Source: JBBQKG01 sp038326655 | Lineage (GTDB): Bacteria; Actinomycetota; Thermoleophilia; Solirubrobacterales; JBBDJG01 | Direction of reading: 5' to 3' | Assembly (NCBI GenBank): GCA_038326655.1 | Contig: JBBQKG010000015.1 | Span: 9,004-73,003, forward strand | Length of the DNA: 64,000 nt | Shown here: piece after piece, positions 42,132 through 50,516 of the stretch | How positions within the stretch are numbered: the stretch's first letter is position 1 | How the letters are laid out: the number at the start of each line of letters is the position of its first letter | Position numbers and translations under genes: made by a program | The notes under the pieces: model-generated | Database searches by the model: none | Seen by the model: only the letters and a program-made list of their open reading frames with translations | Told to the model about the DNA's origin: nothing

Positions 42132-43151
42132 TCAGGTTGCCCTCCGCGATCGCGGCAAGTATGCCCACGGCGTTCGCGGCGCTCGACGTACCGCCGCGCG
42201 GGCCCGGTCGGTCGCGGCACCGTTCGCCGCGCGGACGGTTCGCCAGGCACCCCGGCCGATCAGCGCCAGCACCAGCAGCGTGACGCCCGCGAGCGCGAGC
42301 GCGCGCCCCCAGTCCCGGGCAGGCTGGGCGGCTACGGGACGCGCGGGCGCCGGCCGTGCCGCCGGCTCCGCCACCCGGTGCTTTGCCGGCGCCGGCAGTG
42401 CGCCTGGCGCGACCGGGACCCGGTCACGAGGCGCTTGACCGAGGACCGGCGCGCGAGCGGCCGCCCGCGCCGCCGGAGCGGCGGGGTGCACCGGGAGAGG
42501 GAGCGGCCGGGTGATCGCCGGCCCGACCGGCCGAGCCGTGCGGACCGGGACCCGCCGGCCGGCACGGGCCGGCGCGGCGGCGGCCGGCGCCTCCTGCGGT
42601 GCGACCGGCACCACGGCCGGCGCGGGCGCGGGCGCTGCGCCCTGGCGGCCGCCCGCCGGCGCCGGCAGCAGCGAGAGCGGATCGACATAGCCGCTCTCAT
42701 CGTCGGCGACGCGCACGCCGAAGTGGAGGTGCGGCTCGGGCTTCGAGCGACGGCCGGTGGTGCCGACCTCGCCCACCGCGCCGCCCGCCTCGACGTGCTC
42801 CCCACGACGAACCGACATTGCACGCAAGTGGAGATAGCTCGTCACGTATCCATCGGTGGTTCGCACCGCGACCGTCAGCCCCGAGTAGCCGAGCGCGCCC
42901 GCATAGGTCACCTCCCCGTCGTGGGCGGCGGCGACCGTCGCGCCGGCCGGTGCCGCGACGTCGATGCCACGGTGCATCCCGCCGGCGTACGGATTGCCGC
43001 CGTCGTTCGCGAACGCCGTGATCACCCTGCCCTCGACCGGCCAGCGCCAGCCGGGTGCACCGCGCGCCTCACCCGCCGTGAGCCCGAGCCATACGACCCC
43101 GAGCCCGAACGCCGCCGCAACACTCCTCGCCTTCCCTGACAAAGTCACCAC
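42132..43151 (-). CDS. Secreted M23 (LytM) peptidase with C-terminal membrane anchor
   Basis: An exported cell-wall endopeptidase of 339 residues. The signal peptide is VAAAFGLGVVWLGLTAGEARG. The M23 domain follows with zinc ligands in MHRGIDVAAPAG near residue 59 and the final PHLHFGVRV near residue 142. The remaining 190 residues are a Pro/Ala/Arg-rich wall-spanning linker ending in a membrane helix (ALALAGVTLLVLALIG) and a basic tail. The GTG at 43151 or 43148 is the start, with GGGAGG upstream. It would cut peptidoglycan crosslinks near the membrane; no partner gene is adjacent. Confidence 0.88.
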   Translation of the reverse strand: MVTLSGKARSVAAAFGLGVVWLGLTAGEARGAPGWRWPVEGRVITAFANDGGNPYAGGMHRGIDVAAPAGATVAAAHDGEVTYAGALGYSGLTVAVRTTDGYVTSYLHLRAMSVRRGEHVEAGGAVGEVGTTGRRSKPEPHLHFGVRVADDESGYVDPLSLLPAPAGGRQGAAPAPAPAVVPVAPQEAPAAAAPARAGRRVPVRTARPVGPAITRPLPLPVHPAAPAARAAARAPVLGQAPRDRVPVAPGALPAPAKHRVAEPAARPAPARPVAAQPARDWGRALALAGVTLLVLALIGRGAWRTVRAANGAATDRARAAVRRAPRTPWAYLPRSRRAT

Positions 43152-43294
43152 CGAGCCTCCCTGCCGCCGGATTTCAGATCGCCGGCCGAACGTAGCGCGC
43201 GGGGCGGACCGCAGCGAGGCGATTCGACGCTCGCTTGCGCGTTAGGTCAACTGCACGTGCGAAACAACTCTGGTTTGTTGCGAAGCGCGGGTTC

Positions 43295-43300
43295 TATGCT
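43295..43300 (+). promoter_or_regulatory. -10 box TATGCT, leaderless start
   Basis: TATGCT ends 6 bases before GTG 43307, with AT-rich sequence further upstream (43265-43281). Confidence 0.55.
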
Positions 43301-43306
43301 TGCGCC

Positions 43307-44155
43307 GTGCCGGACCTCTCGTCGATCGTCTTTCTGCTCTTCTTCCTCTTGCTGCTGGTCCCGATGGTGACCCAGCGGCGGCTCGCGGTGAAGCGCTACC
43401 GCTCGATCCGGGCGCTCGAGCGACGGCGCGGCTCGCGCGTGATCACGCTGATTCACCGCCAGGAGGCGGTCAGCCTGCTCGGCATTCCGCTCCGGCGGTT
43501 CATCGACGTCGAGGACTCCGAGCAGGTGCTGCGCGCGATTCGCCTGACGCCCGACACCGTCCCGATCGACATCGTCGCGCACACGCCGGGCGGCCTCGTG
43601 CTCGCCGCCGAGCAGATCGCGAGGGCGATGCATCGCCATTCCGCAAAGGTGACGGTGCTCGTGCCCCACTACGCGATGTCGGGCGGCACGCTGCTCGCGC
43701 TCGCCGCCGACGAGATCCTGATGGACGAGAATGCGGTGCTCGGCCCGGTCGATCCGCAGGTCGGCGGATGGCCCGCGGCCTCGATCATCCGCGTCGCGGA
43801 CACGAAGCCGCTCGAACGCATCGACGACACCACGCTGATCCTGGCCGACCTGGCGCGAAAGGCGCAGGCGCAGATCAAGGACGTGGTCCTGGACGTGTTG
43901 CTCGACACCTTCCCGCCCGACCGCGCCGAGCACATCGCGAACGAGCTCACGCTGGGGAGGTGGACCCACGACTATCCGCTCACGCTCGAGACCCTCACCG
44001 AGCTCGGCCTCCCGGTCAAGACGACGCTGCCGGTGGAGGCGTTCGAGCTGATGGAGCTCTACCCGCAGGCCGGGCGCCAGCGGCCCTCGGTGCAGTTCGT
44101 GCCGGTCCCGTACACCGATCCCCACCACGCGCCCGTGCCCGCGGGCAAGGAATGA
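43307..44155 (+). CDS. ClpP/SppA-fold membrane serine protease (SDH family)
   Basis: The product is 282 residues with one N-terminal membrane helix (SIVFLLFFLLLLVPMV). A ClpP-like domain follows: IDIVAHTPGGLVLAAEQIA forms the oxyanion region, and the nucleophile Ser is in YAMSGGTLLALAADEI near residue 125. A helical part follows with LGRWTHDYPLTLE. This matches the serine dehydrogenase proteinase (PF01972) type, which cuts membrane or short peptides. GTG 43307 is supported by its -10 box. The stop overlaps the next gene (ATGA). Confidence 0.82.
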   Translation: MPDLSSIVFLLFFLLLLVPMVTQRRLAVKRYRSIRALERRRGSRVITLIHRQEAVSLLGIPLRRFIDVEDSEQVLRAIRLTPDTVPIDIVAHTPGGLVLAAEQIARAMHRHSAKVTVLVPHYAMSGGTLLALAADEILMDENAVLGPVDPQVGGWPAASIIRVADTKPLERIDDTTLILADLARKAQAQIKDVVLDVLLDTFPPDRAEHIANELTLGRWTHDYPLTLETLTELGLPVKTTLPVEAFELMELYPQAGRQRPSVQFVPVPYTDPHHAPVPAGKE

Positions 44156-45027
44156 CGATCGCGGCGGTACGGGTCAGGCTCCGTGAGGCGACGCCCGACG
44201 ACGCCCAGGCGTGTGGGCGGATCCTGTACGAGGCCTTCCACGGGATCGCGACCCAGCGTGGCTTTCCGGACGACTTCCCGAACGCCGAGTTCGCGGCGAT
44301 CGTGATCGCTCACCTCGCCGGCGACCGGGACGGGCACTTCGGCGTGGTCGCCGAGTGCGACGGCGAGATCGTCGGCTCGAACTTCATCAGCGAGCACGAC
44401 CCGATCCGGGGCGTCGGGCCGATCAGCGTCAGCCCCGGTGCCCAGGGCGCCGGCGTCGGCCGCCGCCTGATGGAGGCCGTGATCGAGCACGGCCGCGGGG
44501 GCGCCGGGATCCGGCTGCTCCAGGACGCCCACAACTCCGTCTCGATGTCGCTCTACGCGCAGCTCGGCTTCGACGTCAAGGAGCCGGTGGCGCGAATGAT
44601 GGGCGAAGGGCTCGGCGGCGCCCCGGAGGGATTCGAGGTTCGCCCGCTCGAGGCCGCCGACCTGCCGGCCTGCGAGCGCGTCTGCCTCGCGGTACACGGC
44701 TTCGCGCGTACCCGCGAGCTGAGCGCCGCGATCGAAGGCCCGATCGCGACGCCGATCGGGGTGCTCCGCGACGGCCGGCTCACCGGCTATGCGACGAGCC
44801 TCCTGCGGTGGAGCCTCGCGCACGGCGTCGCCGAGACCGAGGAGGACATGCGCGCGCTGATTGCGGGCGGCGGCGACCCCGTCGACTTTCTCGTGCCGAC
44901 CCGCCAGGCGGGCCTCTTCCGCTGGTGCCTCGCGCGCGGGTTACGCGTGATCAAGCCGATGACGCTGATGGCGATGGGCGACTATCACGAGCCGCGCGGC
45001 GCCTGGTTTCCGTCGGCCGGGTACTGA
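44152..45027 (+). CDS. Tandem GNAT acetyltransferase
   Basis: A 291-residue protein with two GNAT domains. The first is complete, with the acetyl-CoA loop VSPGAQGAGVGRRLMEAVIE near residue 95 and ASN-type NSVSMSLYAQLGF. The second (about residues 160-290) keeps the fold (LACERVCLAVHGF-like helix, GVLRDGRLTGYAT) but lacks a recognisable Q/RxxGxG/A loop and may only bind substrate. ATG 44152 overlaps the protease stop, so both are co-translated. Substrate unknown. Confidence 0.85.
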   Translation: MTIAAVRVRLREATPDDAQACGRILYEAFHGIATQRGFPDDFPNAEFAAIVIAHLAGDRDGHFGVVAECDGEIVGSNFISEHDPIRGVGPISVSPGAQGAGVGRRLMEAVIEHGRGGAGIRLLQDAHNSVSMSLYAQLGFDVKEPVARMMGEGLGGAPEGFEVRPLEAADLPACERVCLAVHGFARTRELSAAIEGPIATPIGVLRDGRLTGYATSLLRWSLAHGVAETEEDMRALIAGGGDPVDFLVPTRQAGLFRWCLARGLRVIKPMTLMAMGDYHEPRGAWFPSAGY

Positions 45028-45030
45028 GGA

Positions 45031-45444
45031 TTAGGGAGCCTGGACCCCGGCCGCCTCGATGTGCTTCGCCGTGTCTACGTAGTGACGCAGCCGCGTGATC
45101 TTCCCGCGCTCGTCGAAGTCCCAAAGGTGTAGCTCTTCGTCGCGGAAGGCGGCCGCGTTCGGCGGGTCGGCGTCCATCACGATCTCGGCGGCCACCTTGT
45201 CGCCTCCATCCATGATCGCCAGCACGCTGAACTCCCGGATCTGCCAGCCGCCCACGATCGCAAAGAACTCCACCGCTCCCTCCTTGCCGCGGCGCGGCTG
45301 GAGCCACGGCACTCCGGCTCGCACGGCCGAGTTGTCGGCCCAGGACTCGAACTCGACGTCGTCGGCCAGGACCTCGAGGATCGCCTCGACGTCGCCGCGC
45401 CCGAAAGCCGCATAGACGTCCTTGATCGTGTCCACGTTGCTCAT
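45031..45444 (-). CDS. SnoaL-like (NTF2-fold) protein
   Basis: A 137-residue cone-shaped NTF2-fold protein: IKDVYAAFGRGDVEAILEVL, then DDVEFESW near residue 30, FFAIVGGWQIREFSV and the last strands LHLWDFDERGKITRLRHYVD. Such proteins are ketosteroid isomerase-like enzymes or binding proteins with varied substrates. ATG 45444 has GGAGG five bases upstream and overlaps the methyltransferase stop (ATGA), so it is expressed with that gene. Confidence 0.85.
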   Translation of the reverse strand: MSNVDTIKDVYAAFGRGDVEAILEVLADDVEFESWADNSAVRAGVPWLQPRRGKEGAVEFFAIVGGWQIREFSVLAIMDGGDKVAAEIVMDADPPNAAAFRDEELHLWDFDERGKITRLRHYVDTAKHIEAAGVQAP

Positions 45445-46301
45445 CCCGCCTCCGTTGTCGTGACTGCATTCAGGGCGACGCCGGGAATCAGGTAGCCGCC
45501 GTTGCGCCGAAGCGGCGCCACGGCTTCCTCGACCGTCGCCCGCACGGCTGCGCGGTCCTCGTCTCCAAGCCGCTCCAGCACCGCCGCGATTGCCCCCGCG
45601 ACCTCCTCGAGGAACTGCCAGTAGTCGCCGAAGCCCTCGAAGCGCCATTCCATCTCGACCTCCTCCAGCTCAGGCGTCGCGAAGCCGGCGCCCGTGACCA
45701 GCGCCCGCACCCGCGCCGGCTCCGCCATCGCGAAGATGCCGGGCACGCCCGGAGCGGGCGGCGGCATGTGGCCGTGCTGCACGAGTGCCGCGCCGGCGGT
45801 CGCCGCCCAGGGGTTGCGCGAGGGCTCTCCCCAGACCGAGAAGGCGAGGCGGCCTCCCGCTCGGAGCACGCGCCCGGTCTCGGCGAGCGCCGCGGCGGGA
45901 TCGCCCATCAGCATGTATCCCCAGCGGCACAGCACGCCGTCCACCGAGTCGTCCGCGAGGTCCATGTGCTCGGCGTCCATCACGCGGAACTCGCAGTTGC
46001 GAAGGCCGAGCTCCGCGGCGCCCCGGCGGGCGGTCTCGATCATCTCCGACGAGAAGTCGGTCGAGATCAGCCTGCCCTCGTCGCCGACTGCCGCGGCCGC
46101 GGCGAACCCGGTCTCGCCCGTGCCGGCGGCCAGCTCCAGGATCGTCTGCCCCGGCGCCGGCGAAAGCTTCTCCACCATCCAATCGCCGACCTGGTGCGAG
46201 GCCTCCCACGTCCATCTGCGCCGGCGCTCCCATCCGGGCGCCATCGCCTGCCAGGTCTCGTGGCTGCGGGTGCGGTAGCCGGCGTCCTCGAGAGGCGGCA
46301 T
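45441..46301 (-). CDS. Class I SAM-dependent methyltransferase
   Basis: A 286-residue methyltransferase of the UbiE/Methyltransf_11 type. SAM motif I is ILELAAGTGETGF near residue 53, the acidic loop LISTDFSSEMIE follows, then VMDAEHMDLADDSVDGVLCR and the post-motif strand LRAGGRLAFSVWGE. The C-terminal part varies and probably sets substrate. ATG 46301 lies 8 bases after TAGATT, which overlaps the rsmI stop, so the gene has its own leaderless promoter. The SnoaL-like gene is coupled downstream. Confidence 0.88.
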   Translation of the reverse strand: MPPLEDAGYRTRSHETWQAMAPGWERRRRWTWEASHQVGDWMVEKLSPAPGQTILELAAGTGETGFAAAAAVGDEGRLISTDFSSEMIETARRGAAELGLRNCEFRVMDAEHMDLADDSVDGVLCRWGYMLMGDPAAALAETGRVLRAGGRLAFSVWGEPSRNPWAATAGAALVQHGHMPPPAPGVPGIFAMAEPARVRALVTGAGFATPELEEVEMEWRFEGFGDYWQFLEEVAGAIAAVLERLGDEDRAAVRATVEEAVAPLRRNGGYLIPGVALNAVTTTEAG

Positions 46302-46309
46302 CGCGCGGA

Positions 46310-46315
46310 AATCTA
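46310..46315 (-). promoter_or_regulatory. -10 box TAGATT inside the rsmI 3' end, leaderless start
   Basis: Minus strand, 8 bases before ATG 46301. The first three bases of the box are also the rsmI stop codon. Confidence 0.5.
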
Positions 46316-47128
46316 TCGCCCGTAGAGCCTGTTCGCGGAGACCCCCGTGAGGGACGCCACGACTGCCGCCGCGCCCCGCCGCCGCGCCCCGGCCACGACC
46401 AGCCGCTCGACCGCCGCGCGAGCCTGCTCGAGGTCCTGGATTTCCTCGCCCGCCGCCGCGGGGCCCACGACCAGCACGACCTCGCCGCGCGTCCCGCCCG
46501 CGAACCGCTCGGCCAGCTCCGCGGCGGTGCCGCGCACGACCTCCTCGTGGAGCTTGGTCAGCTCGCGGCACACGGCCGCGGGCCGGTGCGGGTCGAGCTC
46601 GGCGAGCGCGGCCAGCGTGGCCGGGAGCCGCCGCGGCGACTCGTATGCGACCAGCGTCTCGCCGCCGGGCCGCGCGAGCTCGCGCCGCAGCTCGCCCGCC
46701 CGGCGCGGCAGGAAGCCGACGAACCGCCAGCGTGCCGCGGGCAGGTCGGACGCCACCAGCGCCGTCACCGCCGCGGTCGGGCCGGGCAGCACCTCGACGG
46801 GCACGCCCGCGTCGTGGCAGGCGCGCACCAGCAGCTCGCCGGGGTCCGAGATACCCGGCGTTCCCGCGTCGGTCACCAGTGCCACGACCTCGCCGCGGTC
46901 GATCCGCCCGACCAGCTCCTTCGCGCGCGCGCGCTCGTTGTGCTCGTGGTAGCTCAGGAGCCGGGCGTCGATCCCGTGCCGGGCGAGCAGCTTGCGCGTG
47001 TGGCGCGTGTCCTCGCAGGCGACCACGTCCGCCTCGCTCAGCGCGCGGAGCGCCCGCAGGGTGATGTCCTCGAGGTTCCCGATCGGGGTCGGGCAGACGA
47101 CGAGGCGCCCGCGCTCTTCCGTCTCCAC
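46313..47128 (-). CDS. rsmI: 16S rRNA ribose 2'-O-methyltransferase RsmI
   Basis: RsmI methylates C1402 of 16S rRNA together with RsmH. The 271-residue SPOUT-like/tetrapyrrole methylase sequence has the signature start LVVCPTPIGNLEDITLRAL, the ACEDTRHTRKLL motif, the SYHEHNE motif, and LVTDAGTPGISDPGELLV. GTG 47128 overlaps the TAG stop of the ROK kinase gene by one base. rsmI and metG are often neighbours; here they are 4 kb apart. Confidence 0.95.
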   Translation of the reverse strand: METEERGRLVVCPTPIGNLEDITLRALRALSEADVVACEDTRHTRKLLARHGIDARLLSYHEHNERARAKELVGRIDRGEVVALVTDAGTPGISDPGELLVRACHDAGVPVEVLPGPTAAVTALVASDLPAARWRFVGFLPRRAGELRRELARPGGETLVAYESPRRLPATLAALAELDPHRPAAVCRELTKLHEEVVRGTAAELAERFAGGTRGEVVLVVGPAAAGEEIQDLEQARAAVERLVVAGARRRGAAAVVASLTGVSANRLYGR

Positions 47129-48108
47129 TAGTCCTGCTCGAGCTCGTCGAGCGCCATCGCCGCTGCGCCCAGCATCCCCGCCTCCGGGCCGAACTTGGCC
47201 GGCGCCACGCGCACCTGGTCGCGGTTCGGCGGCAGGCCGCGGGCCCGCAGCTCCTCCCGCGCCGGCTCGAGCAGGAGGTCGCCCGCGGCCATCGCGCCGC
47301 CGCCGATCACGATCACCTCGGGGTTGAAGATGTTCGAGATGCTCGAGAGGCCGACCCCGAGCTGGCGGCCGACGTGCCCGATCACGATCCGGGAGACCTC
47401 GTCGCCGCCGAGTGCGAGCGTCGTCACGAGCGCGCCCGTGATCTGCTGGTCGCCCTTGAGCGCCTGGCCGACCTGGGAGTCGGGCTCCTCCTCGGCCGCC
47501 AGCCTGCCCTCGCGCCCGATCGCCGTCCCGGATGCGACCGACTCCAGGCAGCCCCGGTTCGGGCAGTTGCCCTGGCAGCGCGGGCCGTCCTCGTCGACCA
47601 CCATGTGGCCGAGCTCCGCGCCGGCCCCCCAGTGGCCCCGGTAGAGCCGCCCGTTCAGGACCAGTCCCCCGCCGATCCCGGTCCCGATCGTGAGGCCGAC
47701 GACGTCGCTGGCGCCCTTCGCCGCGCCGAAACGCTGCTCCACGAGCGTCGTGACGTTCCCGTCGTTGTCGATGTAGACGGGCAGGCCGAGGCGCTCGTGC
47801 ATCACGTCGCGGAAGGGGAAGTTCTCGATGTCGAGGTTCACGGCGATCACGGCGATCCCCGTGGATTGGTCGATCAGGCACGGAATCCCGAAGCCGACCG
47901 CGTCGATGTCGGGCACGGCGGCGCAGAGCTCCTCGACCGCGGCGACCGCCGTCTCGACGATCTGGGCCTGCTTCATGCCGCGGACCTCGCGCAGTACGCG
48001 GGCGTGCACCTCGAGGTGCTCGTCGACCACGCCGCCGAGCAGCTTCGTGCCGCCCAGATCGACGCCGACGACCTTGCGGAGCCGCGGAGGTGGGTTGCGT
48101 CGGGCCAT
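47128..48108 (-). CDS. ROK family sugar kinase (glucokinase-like)
   Basis: A 326-residue ROK kinase. The ATP-binding start is VVGVDLGGTKLLGGVVDE. The sugar-binding and catalytic region includes YIDNDGNV with the catalytic Asp and GHWGAGAELGHMVV with Glu-His. The ROK zinc site is CQGNCPNRGCLES near residue 180. There is no N-terminal DNA-binding domain, so it is an enzyme, most likely glucokinase. ATG 48108 lies 6 bases after a TATAGT box, and the LCP gene is divergent. rsmI follows with a one-base overlap. Confidence 0.92.
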   Translation of the reverse strand: MARRNPPPRLRKVVGVDLGGTKLLGGVVDEHLEVHARVLREVRGMKQAQIVETAVAAVEELCAAVPDIDAVGFGIPCLIDQSTGIAVIAVNLDIENFPFRDVMHERLGLPVYIDNDGNVTTLVEQRFGAAKGASDVVGLTIGTGIGGGLVLNGRLYRGHWGAGAELGHMVVDEDGPRCQGNCPNRGCLESVASGTAIGREGRLAAEEEPDSQVGQALKGDQQITGALVTTLALGGDEVSRIVIGHVGRQLGVGLSSISNIFNPEVIVIGGGAMAAGDLLLEPAREELRARGLPPNRDQVRVAPAKFGPEAGMLGAAAMALDELEQD

Positions 48109-48114
48109 TGGGTC

Positions 48115-48120
48115 ACTATA
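48115..48120 (-). promoter_or_regulatory. -10 box TATAGT, leaderless start of the ROK gene
   Basis: Minus strand, 6 bases before ATG 48108. The overlapping plus-strand TATAAA (48117-48122) may serve the divergent LCP gene. Confidence 0.55.
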
Positions 48121-48175
48121 AATCGGAGCCTGGACCGGCTCGTCTCCACCCGGCCGGCCCCCGCTCTTCGCCGCA

Positions 48176-49291
48176 ATGCCCTCCGAAAAGCCCGAATATC
48201 GCGTTCACCGCGCCCGCCGCGGCCTGCTCTCGCGCTTCCTGAACCGGCGCGACGAGCGCCGGTTCGGCTCGCTCGAGGGCAAGCACCAGCCTCCCGAGGC
48301 GGGCTACCCCGCCGCCCGGCCGGGCACGGGGACGGTCGAACCGCCGCCCCGCGGACCGGCCGCGCCCCGCCTCCCGGCCCCCCCGCCGCGCGAGCCGTGG
48401 TGGCGCCGGATCACCTGGAGGCGCGTGCTGCTGGGGATCCTCGGGTTCGTCGTCTTCTGGTCGCTGCTCAGCTTCGTGCTCTTCATGATCAGCGCGCATG
48501 TCCAGTCGCAGAAGGTCTCCGATTCGACGCGGGCCGCGCTCGACAGGTCGGGCAACATGCTCACGAGCGCGAACAACATCCTGCTGCTCGGCTCCGACCG
48601 GCGGCCGCACGAGGGCGACCGCGGACGCGCCGACACGATCATGCTGATGCGCGCCGGCGGCGGGAAAGCGGCCCGCCTCTCGATCCCGCGGGACACGCTC
48701 GTGAACATCCCTGGCCACGGGCCGAGCAAGATCAACGCCGCTTATGCGATCGGCGGCCCGGCGCTGATGATCGACACGATCAAGCAGTACATGGGGATCG
48801 AGGTCAACCACATCGTCGAGATCGACTTCAAGGGGTTCCCGAAGTTCGTCGACGCGCTCGGCGGCGTGAACATGACGTTCGGGCACTGCATCGTCTCGCG
48901 CTTCGAGGGCCGGACGGTCCACTTCCGCCGCGGCAAGCACCACCTGAACGGCCAGCAGGCGCTCGACGTCGTGCGCGTGCGCAAGAACCGCTGCGAGCCC
49001 TCCGAGTCGGACCTCACCCGCGCCCGGCGCCAGCAGCAATTCCTCGAGGCGGTCAAGGGCAGGGTCGTGAGCCCGTTCACGTTCCCGCGCTGGCCGCTGG
49101 TGGGCTGGCGCGCGCCGCGCGCGATCCGGAGCGACATGGGCGGCCTCCAGCTGATCGCGCTCTACTGGGACATGGAGACCGGCGGCAAGCTGAAGCCGCG
49201 CATCCTGCGCCCGATCAATCCGGGCGCGAACCCGCTCCAGGTCTCCGACGCCGAGAAGCAGGCGGAGGTCCAGCGCTTCCTCGGCGGGTAG
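48176..49291 (+). CDS. LytR-CpsA-Psr (LCP) family protein
   Basis: The product is a 371-residue membrane-anchored phosphotransferase that attaches polymers from lipid carriers to peptidoglycan. A basic, Pro-rich cytoplasmic N-terminus of about 80 residues precedes one membrane helix (VLLGILGFVVFWSLLSFVLF). The LCP domain then shows the key features: GSDRRP, ADTIMLM, LSIPRDTLVNIPGHG with the catalytic Arg, and KINAAYAIGG. ATG 48176 is divergent from the ROK kinase gene across a 67-base gap. Confidence 0.93.
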   Translation: MPSEKPEYRVHRARRGLLSRFLNRRDERRFGSLEGKHQPPEAGYPAARPGTGTVEPPPRGPAAPRLPAPPPREPWWRRITWRRVLLGILGFVVFWSLLSFVLFMISAHVQSQKVSDSTRAALDRSGNMLTSANNILLLGSDRRPHEGDRGRADTIMLMRAGGGKAARLSIPRDTLVNIPGHGPSKINAAYAIGGPALMIDTIKQYMGIEVNHIVEIDFKGFPKFVDALGGVNMTFGHCIVSRFEGRTVHFRRGKHHLNGQQALDVVRVRKNRCEPSESDLTRARRQQQFLEAVKGRVVSPFTFPRWPLVGWRAPRAIRSDMGGLQLIALYWDMETGGKLKPRILRPINPGANPLQVSDAEKQAEVQRFLGG

Positions 49292-49382
49292 GCGTCCAGT
49301 TCTTCAAGTCTTCTTACGTTCGCATTAGAGACTGCTAAGCCTCGCCTGGTTTGCTGGGGACCAAGCAACCACGGAGGTTTCC

Positions 49383-50450
49383 TTGCGTCAAAGAGCAAAG
49401 CTGATCATCTTCGCTGCATTGAGCGCCGCGCTGACCGTGGCGGGGCTCTCGATCGCAGCCGGCGGTGGATCCAGCGGAACGGCGAAGAGCGGCGACGGCA
49501 GCACACGGAGCGCGGACGCCCATCGCGGCTTCGGGCCGCCGCCGGGCGCGGCGTTCGACCAGGACGTCGCCGACGTCATGCGCCAGATCCACGATGCGGT
49601 CGAGCAGAAGGCGCCGGAGATCGCCGATCCGATCATCCAGAAGGCCCAGGACGCCGGCGACATCACCTCGGCTCAGGCGGACCAGCTCCGCGCGGCCGCT
49701 CGGGCGATCGCCGACGGCAAGCGGCCGGACGCGAGCATCCGCTCGCTGCTCCGCGATGCGGACGTGCGCAAGGTCGTGCGTGACGCGTTCCAGGCAGCTG
49801 CCACGCAGGCGCCCGCGCTCGGCGAGCCGATCATCCAGAAGGCGCTCGACGACAAGAAGATCACCAGCGCTCAGGCCGACGACATCCGCAGCAAGTTGAA
49901 GAACCCGCCGCCCTTCGGGCCGGGCTTCGGTCGCGGGCCCCGTGGGCACCACGGTTTCGGACCGCCCGGCATCAAGGTCGACAGCGACGTCGCGGCGGTG
50001 CTCGACGACGTCCATCAGGCGGTCGAGGTCAAGGAGTCCGACGTCGCCGGGCCGATTCTCGCGAAGGCCGTGAGCGACAGCAAGATCACGCAGGCGCAGG
50101 CGGATGCGATCCGCAACCACCAGCCCCTGCGGTTCGACAGCGACGTCGCGACGGTGCTGCGCGACATCCACCAGGCCGCCGCGAAGGCGGCGAACGTCGA
50201 CCAGATCGTGCAGAAGGCCGTCGACGCCAACAAGATCACGAGTGCGCAGGCGGACAAGATCCGCAAGTTGCTCGCAAGCGCGCCTCGCCTGCACGGCGGC
50301 CCGCTGCCGTTCGGCGAGCGGGGCGGTCCGCGGGGCCCGAACCGGGACGGTCCCGGCGGGTTCGGCCAGCCGCGAGGCAACGCGCCGGGTGCATACCCGG
50401 GAGGCGCCGCACCAGGCGCGCAGCCCGCGGTCAGCTCGCCGACGATTTAG
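49383..50450 (+). CDS. Secreted protein with four helical repeats, unknown function
   Basis: I do not recognise the family. The signal peptide is KLIIFAALSAALTVAGLSIA. The mature protein of about 330 residues has four related units of 50-70 residues. Each carries an amphipathic helix with DVA..MRQIHDAVEQKA, then PIIQKAQ and a closing ITSAQADQIR motif, near residues 95, 165, 240 and 285. Two Gly/Pro/Phe-rich linkers and a Gly/Pro/Asn-rich C-terminus separate or follow them. TTG 49383 is supported by GGAGG five bases upstream. A 9-bp hairpin downstream (50482-50505) may end transcription. Confidence 0.78.
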   Translation: MRQRAKLIIFAALSAALTVAGLSIAAGGGSSGTAKSGDGSTRSADAHRGFGPPPGAAFDQDVADVMRQIHDAVEQKAPEIADPIIQKAQDAGDITSAQADQLRAAARAIADGKRPDASIRSLLRDADVRKVVRDAFQAAATQAPALGEPIIQKALDDKKITSAQADDIRSKLKNPPPFGPGFGRGPRGHHGFGPPGIKVDSDVAAVLDDVHQAVEVKESDVAGPILAKAVSDSKITQAQADAIRNHQPLRFDSDVATVLRDIHQAAAKAANVDQIVQKAVDANKITSAQADKIRKLLASAPRLHGGPLPFGERGGPRGPNRDGPGGFGQPRGNAPGAYPGGAAPGAQPAVSSPTI

Positions 50451-50481
50451 CCGGCGTCCGGTCGGCTGACCGGCGTAGATC

Positions 50482-50505
50482 GGGGCGGCCGCTGTGGGCC
50501 GCCCC
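50482..50505. terminator. 9-bp GC hairpin between convergent genes
   Basis: GGGGCGGCC-GCTGTG-GGCCGCCCC, a perfect 9-bp stem with a 6-base loop, located 31 bases after one gene and 11 bases after the other. It has no U tract, so it would act as a U-less, bidirectional terminator. Confidence 0.6.
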
Positions 50506-50516
50506 GCGCGCCGGTG

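Noticed and set aside
40062..43139. Plus-strand open frame of 1025 codons opposite metG and the M23 peptidase
   Set aside because: It lies against well-supported minus-strand genes and reads as low-complexity Arg/Glu/Val sequence.
49292..49382. Possible ydaO-like element before the repeat protein (CTGGGGACCAAG)
   Set aside because: Only one short block resembles the class; the GGGGNGA and CAGCTAACC parts are missing and the leader is too short.
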